DNA of 64,000 bases, taken from assembly GCF_030272615.1 (NCBI RefSeq), contig NC_081414.1, positions 661,612,438 to 661,676,437 on the forward strand. Direction: 5' to 3'. Positions within the stretch are counted from its first letter, which is position 1, and the number at the start of each line of letters is the position of its first letter. Of the stretch, positions 50,382 through 61,504 are shown one piece after another. The notes below the pieces were generated by a model. That model did not search any database. It saw only the letters and a list, made by a program, of their open reading frames with translations, and had not been told where the DNA came from. The stretch is from Cryptomeria japonica (taxonomy: Eukaryota > Streptophyta > Pinopsida > Cupressales > Cupressaceae). Made by a program: the position numbers and the translations under genes.

Positions 50382-52205
50382 CACTTAAGGCCACTTGTTG
50401 GACTAACTTGGTTAACTAGTTATGTAACTCTCATACCCGTCCTGGTATTGAAATCCTTGGTCTCTCGACCTATTTCATTTGGTTGTTAATGCTTACAAAA
50501 AAGTAACTTTGTTGTCTTTCATGTATGGTTTTTCATGACCTTTACTTCTTACACTTCTGTGTCTAAGTGATCTGACATTCTTATTAATGGTTGAACAGTT
50601 CCATTAACCTTGTTTAGAATAAATTGGCCAAGAATTTAACATAATATGATCTAAGTACTTGAGTTTCACATGAACATGTTACTGATACGAGGTGAGTAAT
50701 TTCTCAGTAATGCACCACTTTAGACTAATCTCGTCTTTTCATAAATTTTACTTGTAGTTTCTTATCAAATTTCAACCCTTATGGGGTTGACAACTTAGTT
50801 TTCTTTTAATAGTTTAGTCTTGTTCTTGCATATATTCTTCTGTCCGCAGAAGGACTCAGGACAACTTTAGTGGTATCTTACAATTCAAGTAAATCTTTTG
50901 AGTATTAAACAGTTTCCTTCCTTAATACATATCTCAAGAAAGCTTGACTATTAATCATTTCTTCCTGTTAGGGTTTCTTGTGGGTTTAACAAGTTAACTT
51001 AACCAATGCTTGAAAAGTTCTCACATAGAGGATGGTTCAGACTCACCATTACTGGTGCAAAGTTATTTGGTTCCCTGAGGTAGTATGCTAGTTTAATGGA
51101 AAGTTGACTTTATATAGCAAAGATTTTTGCAATGAAAAGATAATCAAATCTTTTATCTGAGACAATATTGATTTGAAAGGAAACTCAAAATCTTTATATC
51201 TGAGATATAGTTTTGAGATGGAAGAAACTCATTTCTTAATAACTTGAAACAGCTTTGTATTTATCTCATGGCTCATAACAATATTTGAGTCTAAGTTGTC
51301 TTGTCTAGATATTGCTATCAAGTTGGTTGTGCTAGTTATTTTGAATTTTCTACAGCGGAACCTTAGGGAAGAAATGCATAGTTCAAAGCTCATGAACAAA
51401 GCAAGGCTCGGATGATGAGCAAACTTAAAAGACTGATTTCATATTCACACTTTTTAAGGTTTCCTTAAAGATTTTCTTTTCATAATAGAGAGCAAGAAAT
51501 GTTCATGCATATTCAAGGCTCTCATTGGAGCAAACTTCTAAATTGTATACATTCATTGCTTAACAATTCACACTAGCTGTTTCCAAGAATGTTTTCAATA
51601 ACAGAATTAAAGTAAGGAAAAACATGCATGTAGCAGCGGCCTGAATATATTTCTCATTCTCCAACTCAGGCTCCGTAGGCACTAGCTCGAAGCTACTTTC
51701 TAAGGGTCGTACTTTCTCCCTTTTCACAGAATTTCTTCGCTTCATATTGAATGCCAAAAACAAAAGTATCAAAATTAACTGTCTTTCTTCGAGCTCACTA
51801 AAGAGCCTCTTTTATCCTACGGTTTTTAATTTTTAGCCTTTCTTATATTAGCGCCTCCAAGATTTAGTTTTGGCATCGATGCATTGCCTCTCACCCCAAA
51901 ATTATGCCATCTCAAAATAAATTTCTATGTATTAAAGATAAGAACCGATTGAATTTAATCTTCTTTTCATGTGTTAAAATGTATTCTTAATCAGTCTTTA
52001 TGAAATCGATAGACCAATGGCTTGGCCATGTTCAAGAAATTAACGACCCATAATAATTGCATTTGATATGGCTTGAGTGCCTATCGAAGGTTTCAAGAAT
52101 TATTAATGAGTCTTACCTTTAGCTGATGACAGTTTAGGCTTGCATAGCCCCATTAATTGATTCCAAAGTATTGAATCATAACAAAGCCTTAATGTGTGTG
52201 ATATA
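50382..52205. other. Intronic DNA between hAT and copia elements
   Basis: No recognised gene. A 70-codon - strand frame (51560-51772) ends in a hydrophobic segment (CMFFLTLILLLKTFL) but has no supporting neighbours. The 138-bp segment 52056-52193 recurs on the far side of the copia element at 57896-58032. Confidence 0.5.
52056..52193. repeat. 138-bp direct repeat flanking the copia element (left copy)
   Basis: Begins ATTGCATTTGATATGGCTTG and ends TTGAATCATAACAAAGCC. It matches 57896-58032 with about six differences by eye. It is much longer than a copia target duplication. Confidence 0.9.
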
Positions 52206-52864
52206 TGTAATTTTTGTGCCCTAGATCAGTAATCAGTTTTATGTCCTTTAATTATGCCCTAGTTTGTTAATCAGATTTGTAACATTTTAGTAAATCATAA
52301 TTTAGTAAACTCAGAAATGAAGGAAGTAAACAAGTGACAAACACACATACCTTGGGAAAACCTCCAAGGAGGAAAAACCCAGCATTAAAGACCCACAGGT
52401 CAGATTATATATTCTCCCTTAAAAATCACAAGTACAATACTTAGCTTCCTTGTCAGATCTGATCCCTTTTGTATGACAGATCTGCACTTCTAAGTTCTTC
52501 AAGTCTGCACCAAAACAACCTATGTCCTCTTGGACAATTTCGCACAAGTCTGGACAAGTTCGCACCCTCCTTGTAAATTCGCACCTTTTATGCAGAGCTA
52601 ATTCGCTTGACTTTTTTTTTAATTGTCTTTGCAAGATATCTTTATTTATATATGTCTTTAGCCTTTATTAATTCAAGTCGGCCTCCTTCCTTTTTTGGCG
52701 CCAATATATTTAATGTGGCGTGGGTATTTTAGGATGGCGTGAAGTATAGGGCTGGGCTTAGACTTTGGGTCACGTTACCCTTTAGGATAGGGCCCAGTCC
52801 TAAATGGGTTCGGATGTTGCCTTAAGGCAATCCGAACCCATATATAGACTAGTTACAAACAACA
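52206..52864 (-). repeat. 3' LTR of copia element
   Basis: 659 bp, starting TGTTGTTTGTAAC on the - strand and ending CACAAAAATTACA. Contains a - strand TATA-like box (CATATATAAATA, about 52644-52655) and the hairpin-like CCTCCAAGGAGG block at 52361-52372. Confidence 0.92.
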
Positions 52865-53114
52865 CTCCCTCTTAACTAGGGAAGAAGAGAATACATAAAC
52901 TGAACCTTTAGAGTTCCATCTAGCACACAAGCATAGAATGTATTTAGCATACAAGCATAGAATTACATCTTCCACCTAGCACACAAGCATAGAAAGTGTA
53001 ATACACAAGTGGGTCTTTACATAATTACAATTATCCATCTAGCACACAAGCATAGATTGGACACAATTCATTCTTGCACACAAACAAAGAATGATTAAAG
53101 TGCTGCAGATAGAG

Positions 53115-54368
53115 TCACTGAGGTTGGAGCTCCCTCTCAATCAGGGTTCCGTTTTCCACAACTCCAAGTCTGTCTGTGAAGCACTCGAACTTCACTTTGG
53201 ATAAAGGTTTGGTAAGGATGTCCGCAACCTGTTCATCCATGCTAATGTACTTTAGGTGAATGGCGCCTCTTTGCACCATATCCCGAATGAAGTGATAATG
53301 CGTTTCCACATGTTTGGACCGGTCATGAAATACAGGATTTACTGACATCTTTATACAACTTTGATTATCACAATGAATGGTGGTAGGACCACTAGTTTGA
53401 CCAAATAATCCAACAGGGAGTTTGCGAAGCCACACTGCTTCTCTGGATGCAACAGATGCTACAATGTACTCAGCTTCTGCTGTGCTCAATGCTACGAAAG
53501 ATTGCTTTCTACATGCCCAAGAGATCACTGCAGAACCCAAGTTGAAGCAGATACCCGAAGTACTTTTCCTGTCCTTGACACTTCCTGCACAATCTGAATC
53601 TGAATAGCCTTCCAGGAAGATTGAAGTGTTAAGTGAATACTTCAACCCATAACCAATAGAGCCACGCAGGTATCTTAGGATGTGCTTGGCAGCCACCAGG
53701 TGAACAAGTTTAGGCAAGCTCATGAACTGACTGAGGGCATTCACAGCATAACAGATATTTGGCCTTGTATTGACTAAATACATCAATGATCCAATCAGCT
53801 GCCTATACTCAGATGGATCTGCAAAATCAGAGTTAGTTGCTGAAACACTTAACTTTTTTAAGTTAGATTCCATAGGAGTATGCATGGGTTTACAATCCAT
53901 CATTCTAAATCTTTTCAAAATATCAATAGTATATTTTCCTTGACTTACAAAAAATTCATTGGATTTTTGCCATACTTCTAACTCTAGGAAATAATGCATT
54001 AGACCTAAATCCTTCATTTCAAATTCTGAGGCTAATTCTTTCTTACATCTTATAATTAATTTATTTTCACCGATGAGAAATAAATCATCCACATACAAAA
54101 CCAAAATAAGCATATCATCATTATAAACCTTTAGGTAAATGTTAGCATCAGCATCATTCTTACGAAACCCTAAGCTTAGTAAGTACTTATCAATTTTTTC
54201 ATACCAAGCCCGAGGAGCCTGTTTGAGCCCATATAAGGCTTTCTTCAACTTGCAAACGTGAGAATCTCTTTTATGGATTACATAACCTTCTGGTTGCTCA
54301 ATATAGACTTCCTCCTCAATAACACCATTGAGGAAGGCTGTCTTAACGTCCATTTGATGCAATTCCTA
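53115..54368 (-). pseudogene. Copia reverse transcriptase and RNase H
   Basis: Open for 415 codons after a TAG at 54366-54368. RT motifs: MDVKTAFLNG, PEGYV, CKLKKALYGLKQAPRAWY and the catalytic LYVDDLFL. The RNase H part includes GYSDSDCAGSVKDRKSTSG, STAEAEYI and the terminal VADILTKPL. Motifs are complete. The first part of RT lies in the same frame upstream, broken by TAG codons. Confidence 0.94.
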
Positions 54369-55046
54369 ACCTTTGGCTGCAACAATAGCTATTATAGATC
54401 TAATAGAAGTATATCCTGCAACAAGAGCAAAAGTTTCTTCATAATCTATTCCTTCCTTTTGAGAAAAACCACGAGCTACAAACCTAGCTTTGTATTTTTC
54501 AATACTACCATCAACATTATGCTTAATTTTAAACAACCATTTAGAGGAAACAACAGACTTACCTTTGGGTCTGGGTACAATGTCCTAGACATCATTCTTG
54601 ATGATAGACCCATACTCTTCATCCATGGCTAATTTCCAAGCATGATGGGACATGGCTTCTTCGACATTGTGAGGTTCAGACTCAATGATATTACACATCA
54701 CAGAAATGTAGTTGGCGTGATTTTGGAATCTCTTGCTATCTCTAAAGGTTCCTTTGGGAGCAACAAATCCTTCAGCATCTTGAATCGCGTTTCTAATCCA
54801 AAGTGGTCTTTTCTTGCAGACCACAATATCCTGAGGTATATCGGTAGAGTTCATGGGTTCTATTGGGTCATTCTGAACTTCCTGATCCGGAAGGTCAGTA
54901 GACTCCTCCTGTATCTCAGGGTTAGCATCAACTATTGAATCTTGATTTTCAATCACCATATCATTATTATTAGATAATGAACCTTTAGATCTTTTGAAAG
55001 CAATACCTTCTTCAAAAGTTACATCTCTACTTACCTCAACATACTT
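54369..55046 (-). pseudogene. Copia integrase-RT linker and RT start, with stops
   Basis: Same frame as the flanking pieces. An acidic linker (SIVDANPEIQEESTDLPDQE) is followed by the RT entry region (WKLAMDEEYGSI). A TAG at 54585-54587 and another at 54366-54368 sit where tryptophan codons are usual in the family, so each fits a G-to-A change. Confidence 0.78.
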
Positions 55047-56885
55047 TTAACCTGAAATGTAGATCCCGAAGGCTTTAGAAGATTCGATGTATCCCACTAA
55101 GATGCCTTTCTTTCCAGAAGGATCCAACTTGGTTCGTTTTTCTTTAGGCACATGAACATACACCGGGCTCCCGAATATCCTTAGGTAGCTGATGTCAGGT
55201 TTGATTCCTGTAAAGGCTTCTTCAGGAGTCACATCCTTTAGGGTACGATGAGGACATCTATTCTGAATATAAACTGTAGTTTTGGATGCTTCTGCCCATA
55301 GAAAAGGTTGCAGATCTTGATCATGGATCATGGCTCTTGCAGCTTCAACAATGGTCCTGTTCTTTCTTTCAGCAACTCCATTTTGCTGAGGATTGTAGGG
55401 AACACATAACTCCCTCTTAATTCCTGCTTTAACACAAAAGTCATAGAAGCTACCCGAGGTGTATTCACCTCCATTGTTAGACCTTAAACATTTAATTCGA
55501 TTTTCTGTAGTATTTTCAACTAAGGCTTTGAATTCTTTAAATCTGTTTAGGACTTCTTCAGACTCTTTAGATTTAAGAAAGTAGATCCATGTTTTCCTAG
55601 AGAAATCATTTATGAAGATAACATAATACATGAAACCACTAGGAGATGCTACAGACATAGGACCACATAAATCTGAATGAATAAGTTCTAACTTTTCTTT
55701 AGCCCTACTATCGCTTTTATGAAAAGGATTCTTTACATTCTTACCCATTGCACAACCTTTACAAGCATCATCATGAGATAAACTAAGTTTAGGCATACCT
55801 TTAACCATTTTACCGAGAGTGGGAAGGGCTTGAAAGTGTAGATGTCCAAGTCTTCTATGCCATGGCTCGCATGATTCAGGGGTCTCATGAATGAGAGCTT
55901 GAATTGGATTAGCTGCAAGCTTATATAAACTATCACATCTATTTCCAATAACACGAGCAGTTTTGAAATTAGATTTCTTAGACCAAGCGAGTACTTTACC
56001 TTCAGAAAATGCTATTTGCAAACCCTTATCTTCTAAGGCAGAAATGGAAATAAGATTTCTTTTAATACTAGGTACAAAGAGAATATCACAGAGTTGTAAG
56101 GAAATACCAAAATCTAGTTTTAAAGAGGTGGTACCAGAACCTTTTACCGAGTATCGAGCATCATCACCGATTACCACATGAAGGTTGGTGTCCTTTTCAA
56201 TCAGATCTGAGAGATGCTCACGAAAACCTGAGATTTGTCTAGAGGCACCACTGTCAAGTATCCACGTATTACTGTCCGTAGGAACATTGCTGGATAGAGC
56301 AGAGATGAGAAGATAATCCTCACTTTGTTCGGCAACTTCATTTAAATTGACTTCCCTTTCCTTTGGATCATTCTGACAATCTCTGGCATAGTGACCATAT
56401 TTATTACATCTGAAGCAACGAATGTGAGAGGAATCTCTTGACTTTTTCCTTGGATCATAGGAGGAGGATCTAAAATCTTTGCTTCTCTTTTCTTTCTTCC
56501 AATGTCCACCTTTCCTAGATTTAGCTAAGAGAACATGATTATCTTTGTGAGAGTTCTTGAGTTTTCCTCTTACCTCAATTCGAGATTCCTCTTCGATGCA
56601 ATCAGATTGAAGACGCTCAAAGTTGGGATGATCGGCTCTTCCACCAATGCTACGAATGAATGGTTCCCATTCATCAGGTAGACCATTTAATGCAATCATA
56701 ACAAGATCTTTATCCGAGATTTGGCAATCAAGAGTACTTAGCTTGTCCTTTAGTTCATTGATCTTCATGAAATAGGATATGATTGAGTCTTCTTCTTTCA
56801 TTTTCATGTGAAGAAGCTGTTGTCTTAGAGAAAGAGCCCTATTGAGGTTGTTGACTTCATACATCCCTTCCAAGTGTTTGATCAT
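55047..56885 (-). pseudogene. Copia gag C-terminus, protease and integrase
   Basis: 612 codons. Gag (UBN2-type) includes LRQQLLHMKMKEEDSI and ALNGLPDEWEPF, followed by the zinc knuckle CFRCNKYGHYARDC (56376-56417). The protease has WILDSGASRQI. The pre-integrase block has WHRRLGHLHF and CKGCAMGK. The integrase has IHSDLCGP, then LRSNNGGEYTS where the family has D in place of the first N after S, then NGVAERKNRT. Loss of the second catalytic aspartate would by itself inactivate integrase. A TAA ends the piece at 55047-55049. Confidence 0.93.
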
Positions 56886-57139
56886 TTCCCTGGCAGATGC
56901 AAACTTTGATATGACAGTGACAAGATGATTCTTGACAGAGATTCAATTATGATCTTCCTAGCCTTGAGGGAGTCTTTCTTGAACTGTTTCAGCTCTTCAG
57001 CATCTTCTGGAGTGGACATACCTTCTTCTTCTACGAATTTCAGCAGATCATTCTCTTCAAGGATCAATAGAATACGGACTTTCCAAGCAGCAAAATCAAG
57101 GGCTCCATCAAGTCTATCTTCAGCCCTCAAACCTGACAT
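56882..57139 (-). pseudogene. Copia gag N-terminus, frameshifted
   Basis: Starts MSGLRAEDRLDGALDFAAWK, a typical copia gag beginning (the second copia at 63219 starts with similar RFEDRLGGGDDFSAWK). The frame leaves the gag track near 56937, where a shift of one or two bases separates it from the rest of gag. Confidence 0.87.
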
Positions 57140-57210
57140 TTTAATCTGAAAACAAACAGCAGCTATATGCACCAAATGATTTACTAAAATCTGAAGTTAG
57201 TGACACCTTA

Positions 57211-57222
57211 GCTCTGATACCA
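57211..57222 (-). other. Primer binding site of copia element
   Basis: TGGTATCAGAGC on the - strand immediately inside the 5' LTR; complementary to the 3' end of initiator methionine tRNA, the usual copia primer. Confidence 0.92.
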
Positions 57223-57883
57223 TGTAATTTTTGTGCCCTAGATCAGTAATCAGTTTTATGTCCTTTAATTATGCCCTAGTTTGTTAATCAGATTTGTAAC
57301 ATTTTAGTAAATCATAATTTAGGAAACTCAGAAATGAAGGAAGTAAACAAGTGACATACACACATACCCTGGGAAAACCTCCAAGGAGGAAAAACCCAGC
57401 ATTAAAGACCCACAGGTCAGATTATATATTCTCCCTTAAAAATCACAAGTACAATACTTAGCTTCCTTGTCAGATTTGATCCCTTTTGTATGACAGATCT
57501 GCACTTCTAAGTTCTTCAAGTCTGCACCAAAACAGCTTATGTCCTCTTGGACAATTTCGCACAAGTCTGGAGAAGTTCGCACCCTCCTTGTAAATTCGCA
57601 CCTTTTATGCAGTGCTAATTCGCTGGACTTTTTTTTTTAATTGTCTTTGCAAGATATCTTTATTTATATATGTCTTTAGCCTTTATTAATTCAAGTCGGC
57701 CTCCTTCCTTTTTTGGCGCCAATATATTTAATGTGGCGTGGGTATTTTAGGATGGCGTGAAGTATAGGGCTGGGCTTAGACTTTGGGTCACGTTACCCTT
57801 TAGGATAGGGCCCAGTCCTAAATGGGTTCGGATGTTGCCTTAAGGCATTCCGAACCCATATATAGACCTAGTTACAAACAACT
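57223..57883 (-). repeat. 5' LTR of copia element
   Basis: Near-identical to 52206-52864, with about a dozen scattered differences. The outer terminus differs by one base from the expected ...AACA end. Confidence 0.92.
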
Positions 57884-57895
57884 ATATATATATAT

Positions 57896-58032
57896 ATTGC
57901 ATTTGATATGGCTTGAGTGCCTATCGAAGGTTTCAAGGATTATTAATGAGTCTTACCTTTAGCTGATGACAGCTTAGGCTTCCATAGCCCCATTAAATGA
58001 TTCCAAAGTATTGAATCATAACAATGCTTAAT
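57896..58032. repeat. 138-bp direct repeat flanking the copia element (right copy)
   Basis: Second copy of 52056-52193, ending TTGAATCATAACAATGC before a TA microsatellite. Confidence 0.9.
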
Positions 58033-58869
58033 ATATATATATATATATATATATAAATAATCTATACCATATGCAAGTATTCGCATATATATATATTTAA
58101 ATAGTATTTGAATAATAAATAATAATTTAAATTATCTTCAAAACCGTATCCGGCTAACTAAGTCAAAAGGAAGATAGAGTCCTTGAACAGATATGGTTCA
58201 TTACATTCATACATGTGTATATACCGTATGCAAGTATTCACATATATATATATAGTATTTGAATAATAAATAATAATTTAAATTATCTTCAAAACCGTAC
58301 CGGCTAACTAAATCAAAGGAAGACAGAGACATTGAAGAGATATGGTTCGAAGAACTTAGAATCCTAGGTTGAGTAGGTTGAGTACTATAACGAACTTAGG
58401 TGACCAAACTTAACAAGGTGTTGAAAGACAAAACATCCTTACCTTAGGACAACTTGACCTATATATACCAAACTCAAGTGGGTAACTTTCTTGTCCTTGT
58501 GTCTGTGACCCTCTCTCCAATGATTCTCTCACTCTCTTTCCTAAGGGTGAAGTGGTTTGACCTACAACCATCTTATAAAACATACCATAGCTAGGCCATA
58601 CCTTAAATCCATATTATATATACAAATATCGAAGCACAATTACACAGTTTGTCATCTGATTCAAATATTCATTTATTCCAATGAAAACTCATTTAAACAT
58701 CTAACTGATGAAATCACATAACTGATTTTACATTCATCTCAAAATTATTATGCAAGAATAGTAATTGTATCATGAGAGGGGTGTAACATATCCTCCCCCT
58801 CAAGAATCATCATCCTTGATGATTATGTATTAATAGAAAATATGAAAAGAGTCAAGTTTAATCATAACA
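58033..58869 (+). repeat. Probable 5' LTR part of gypsy remnant
   Basis: It ends AATCATAACA at 58869, two bases before a PBS-like TGGTATCAAAGC (58872-58883). The AT-rich beginning with tandem repeats is followed by pyrimidine-rich sequence (58500-58560), as in an R/U5 region. The left boundary cannot be set; it may extend across the copia insertion. Confidence 0.5.
58064..58349. repeat. ~130-bp tandem duplication
   Basis: Copies at about 58064-58200 and 58221-58349 share ATATGCAAGTATTC/ATACCGTATGCAAG, TTTGAATAATAAATAATAAT, CTTCAAAACCGTA and GATATGGTTC. It lies inside the presumed LTR of the gypsy remnant. Confidence 0.88.
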
Positions 58870-59542
58870 TATGGTATCAAAGCTACCCGGTTCAATATTG
58901 GACCTAGGAGCTTGCCACATGAAAGGTAGAATAGTAAATTGAATCATGGAATATGTTGGGTGATACAGGACGTGGATTCGACAAACACCAAGGAAAAAGG
59001 TTCAAATTCTATGATCGAATTCCCGTCTGAAAAACAAAACTAATTTTGACTATTCCAGTTGTACCCTACTATGAGACATTGAAACAATGGCAGAAGCAAT
59101 TCAACGATTCCAAAAGGAGAGGCAAAAATGGCCTACATAGAATAAGAATACATCTAAACCCTCATCTTCTTCTAAGCCAAACATGAACCCTATACAAACC
59201 CAAGAAACCCCATTTGGGGAGAGAGTTGTAAAGGTGGGACAAGAGGACCTACATGTTGCTTTTTGGGTATAATTTATACCATCAAATTTTGATTGGCAGG
59301 AAGAGCCCATTGAGACGTCACACACTAGCGGAGACAGTAGTTCATAATTTTTGAACTTGTGAAATTGTAAATAATGTTACATGATGTACATCTAACATAC
59401 TCTTTTTGGAGTAAACAATGAAAACCAAAATTTTGTTTGTGTAAACACTTTTTGCTATTTAAATTTTAGAGCGAAAGTAAGATGCATAATGGTTCTAAAT
59501 TAGTAAACGCTTCAATGCATTAACAATAACTAGTAACTTAAC

Positions 59543-60630
59543 ATGGAAAACACAAGGGACAAATTCAGAGGGTCTGAACTCGCTGAAACACCGATGGCCA
59601 AATTGGAGCAGTTGTTATCTATGATGAATGACACCCAGGCCGGGCTCAGGAACCTCGAGCATCAGGTGTTGAGTTAGAATAACATGGCTGGAAATGACCA
59701 AGAAACTCAAAATAGGGAGGCCTATAATAGGCACAAGCGCATCACACAAAGTGAGCATTGAGAGGAATACTCGAAAGCTTGGACTCAAAAATGAAGAATC
59801 AAATGGCTCATGAGCTTTCATATGATATGAAGAAAGTCAAACCCCCGAAATTTGAAGGTTCAGTGTTTGGAGACGCCGTCGAGGCCTGGGTAATTGAGAT
59901 GGAAAAGTACTTTGAGATACAAAACTATTTTGAGAACACTAAGGTTGTGTGGGGAGCTTTCAACTATCTAGGGAAGCTGCAACTTGGTGGGAGAATAAGA
60001 AGGCCAAGTTAGGCCTAAAATCTACAAGTATAACTTGGGAGTAGTTTGTTGGGAGTTTTGGACAGAGGTGGCTACTTGAGTTGTTTTTTGACCAAAAATT
60101 AGTGGATTTCCAGAAATTGAGACAAGGAGATTTCTTAGTTAATGAGTATTGGGAAAAGTTTACTTGGCTACTCAAATATGTACCACAATATCATGCCAGT
60201 GAGAGGTTTAGGATCAAGAAGTTTATTATGGGTTTGGACAACCGCATTGGTGGTGCAGTTGATGTCCTTGGGCCAAGTACCATGGACAAAGTGTAGGAAA
60301 AGGCCTTCAGACAAGAGCAGAGACTCAAAACAAATGCTGCAATTAGGGATAAGAGTCGTAAGAAATTCAAGTAGTCTCAAACCTCCCAACCTTTTAAGAA
60401 GAAAGGAGATAAACACGATTTAGGGAAAAGAAATAACAAAGGGTACAAAGGAAATAGACATGATTCGGAGGGGGAACAATTTCAAGAAGGAGATACATCC
60501 AATAGGGCTTTAGAGAAAAGAGGACCACCAGGGGGATGTTTCACCTGTGGAAGTGAACATTACGCAAATCGGCCCCCTAACAAGAATCAAGGGGCATCAT
60601 ATCAGAGGAACCCATTACCTTCATAGTAGG
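59543..60630 (+). pseudogene. Gypsy gag pseudogene
   Basis: Starts MENTRDKFRGSELAETPM at 59543. The Gag domain is visible in VKPPKFEGSVFGDAVEAWVI, YFENTKVVWGAFNYL, FFDQKLVDFQKLRQGDFLV and RFRIKKFIMGLDNRI, spread over at least two frames. A zinc knuckle remnant, CFTCGSEHYANRPP near 60540, has lost its last cysteine. In-frame stops are present at about 59670 and after 60290. Confidence 0.82.
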
Positions 60631-60902
60631 CAACCTTCTAGCAACGAATCCATGTGGCATTGGATAATAGACAAGTAGAATTTTAGATAACTTTGATAGA
60701 GACTAATAGGTATGCTTTACGAAAACCCTATTTTTGTCCTCATAGATACGTGTGCAACCGAAAGCTTCATTGCACTCAAATTTTTGAGTAGATTTCCTAA
60801 GAGAGTTGGCTTTATGGCAAATACATGGTTTGTGGAATATGCAAATTAGACTAGAGCTCAAGTAGAGCAATGCCTATTTGGAGCTAGGGTTGAGCTTCTA
60901 GG

Positions 60903-60910
60903 GTTTTCAA
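60903..60910. repeat. Target site duplication of small hAT copy (left)
   Basis: GTTTTCAA, identical to 61497-61504. Confidence 0.93.
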
Positions 60911-61496
60911 CTAAGTTACCGGTTCTTCCCCTTTTGGCCTAGGTTCCGGTTCTGGTTCTTGCCCGGTCTTGGTTCTCCCCGGGTTCTCCTTGGGTTCCTC
61001 CCGGGTCCTTCCCAGGTGGAACCCAGGTCGAACCCAGGAAGACCCGGGTGAACCATGGAGGACCTGCATGAACCCAGGCTCGTGATTTTCCAAAAACGGG
61101 GCCCACGGGTCAAAAAAACAATAAAAAAAAGTCTTTTTAAAATAGTTTTTTTATAATTAAACTCTAATTCGCCCCTTTATGACTTTTTAAAAAAGACTTG
61201 AAACTTGAATATTATCTTTTTTGCAAATTATGAATATGATATTAGACTTTAGTTATTAGTTTACTGATTACATTTGCGATATATGAATATTTATTGGCAT
61301 TGGCAATTAATAATTATGGATTATCATTTATCATTTATGTATGGAAAGTCACATTGTATATTTTATTTTTGTATGGATTGTATATATTGACCATATATAT
61401 ATATATAGGGACGAACCTGTACCCGTATCCAATATTTTTTTTTTTTGCCGAATCTGCGAATCCGTACTCGAATCTGAACCCGAACCGGTAACTTAG
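60911..61496. mobile_element. Non-autonomous hAT element, 586 bp
   Basis: Perfect 15-bp terminal inverted repeats (CTAAGTTACCGGTTC), flanked by the 8-bp duplication GTTTTCAA. The interior keeps the GC-rich GGGTTC/ACCCAGG block and GGGGCCCACGGGTC phrase of the 3.7-kb hAT element on one side, and the GGGACGAACCTGTACCCGTA-type block with a T run on the other, without transposase. Relative to 46690-50373 it is in the opposite orientation. It interrupts the gypsy protease sequence, so it inserted after that element. Confidence 0.94.
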
Positions 61497-61504
61497 GTTT
61501 TCAA
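61497..61504. repeat. Target site duplication of small hAT copy (right)
   Basis: GTTTTCAA, matching 60903-60910. Confidence 0.93.

Larger units (their letters stand above)
52206..57883 (-). mobile_element. Ty1/copia LTR retrotransposon, full-length but disabled
   Basis: The two LTRs (52206-52864 and 57223-57883) are about 98% alike by eye. The PBS TGGTATCAGAGC (- strand, 57211-57222) adjoins the 5' LTR, and a purine-rich AAGAGGGAG adjoins the 3' LTR at 52865-52873. ATATA occurs outside both ends (52201-52205 and after 57883), a possible 5-bp duplication in an AT-rich target. Gag-pol order is gag, protease, integrase, RT, RNase H, as expected for copia. A frameshift and three stops disable it. 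The high LTR similarity means a relatively recent insertion. Confidence 0.95.

Noticed and set aside
50088-50384. Pro/Gly/Arg-rich frames on both strands
   Set aside because: They translate the GC-rich hAT hairpin. The similar frames at 60911-61113 lie in the matching block of the small hAT copy.
57891-58090. TA-rich stretch considered as a promoter
   Set aside because: It is a TA microsatellite beside LTR sequence, with no gene placed to use it.
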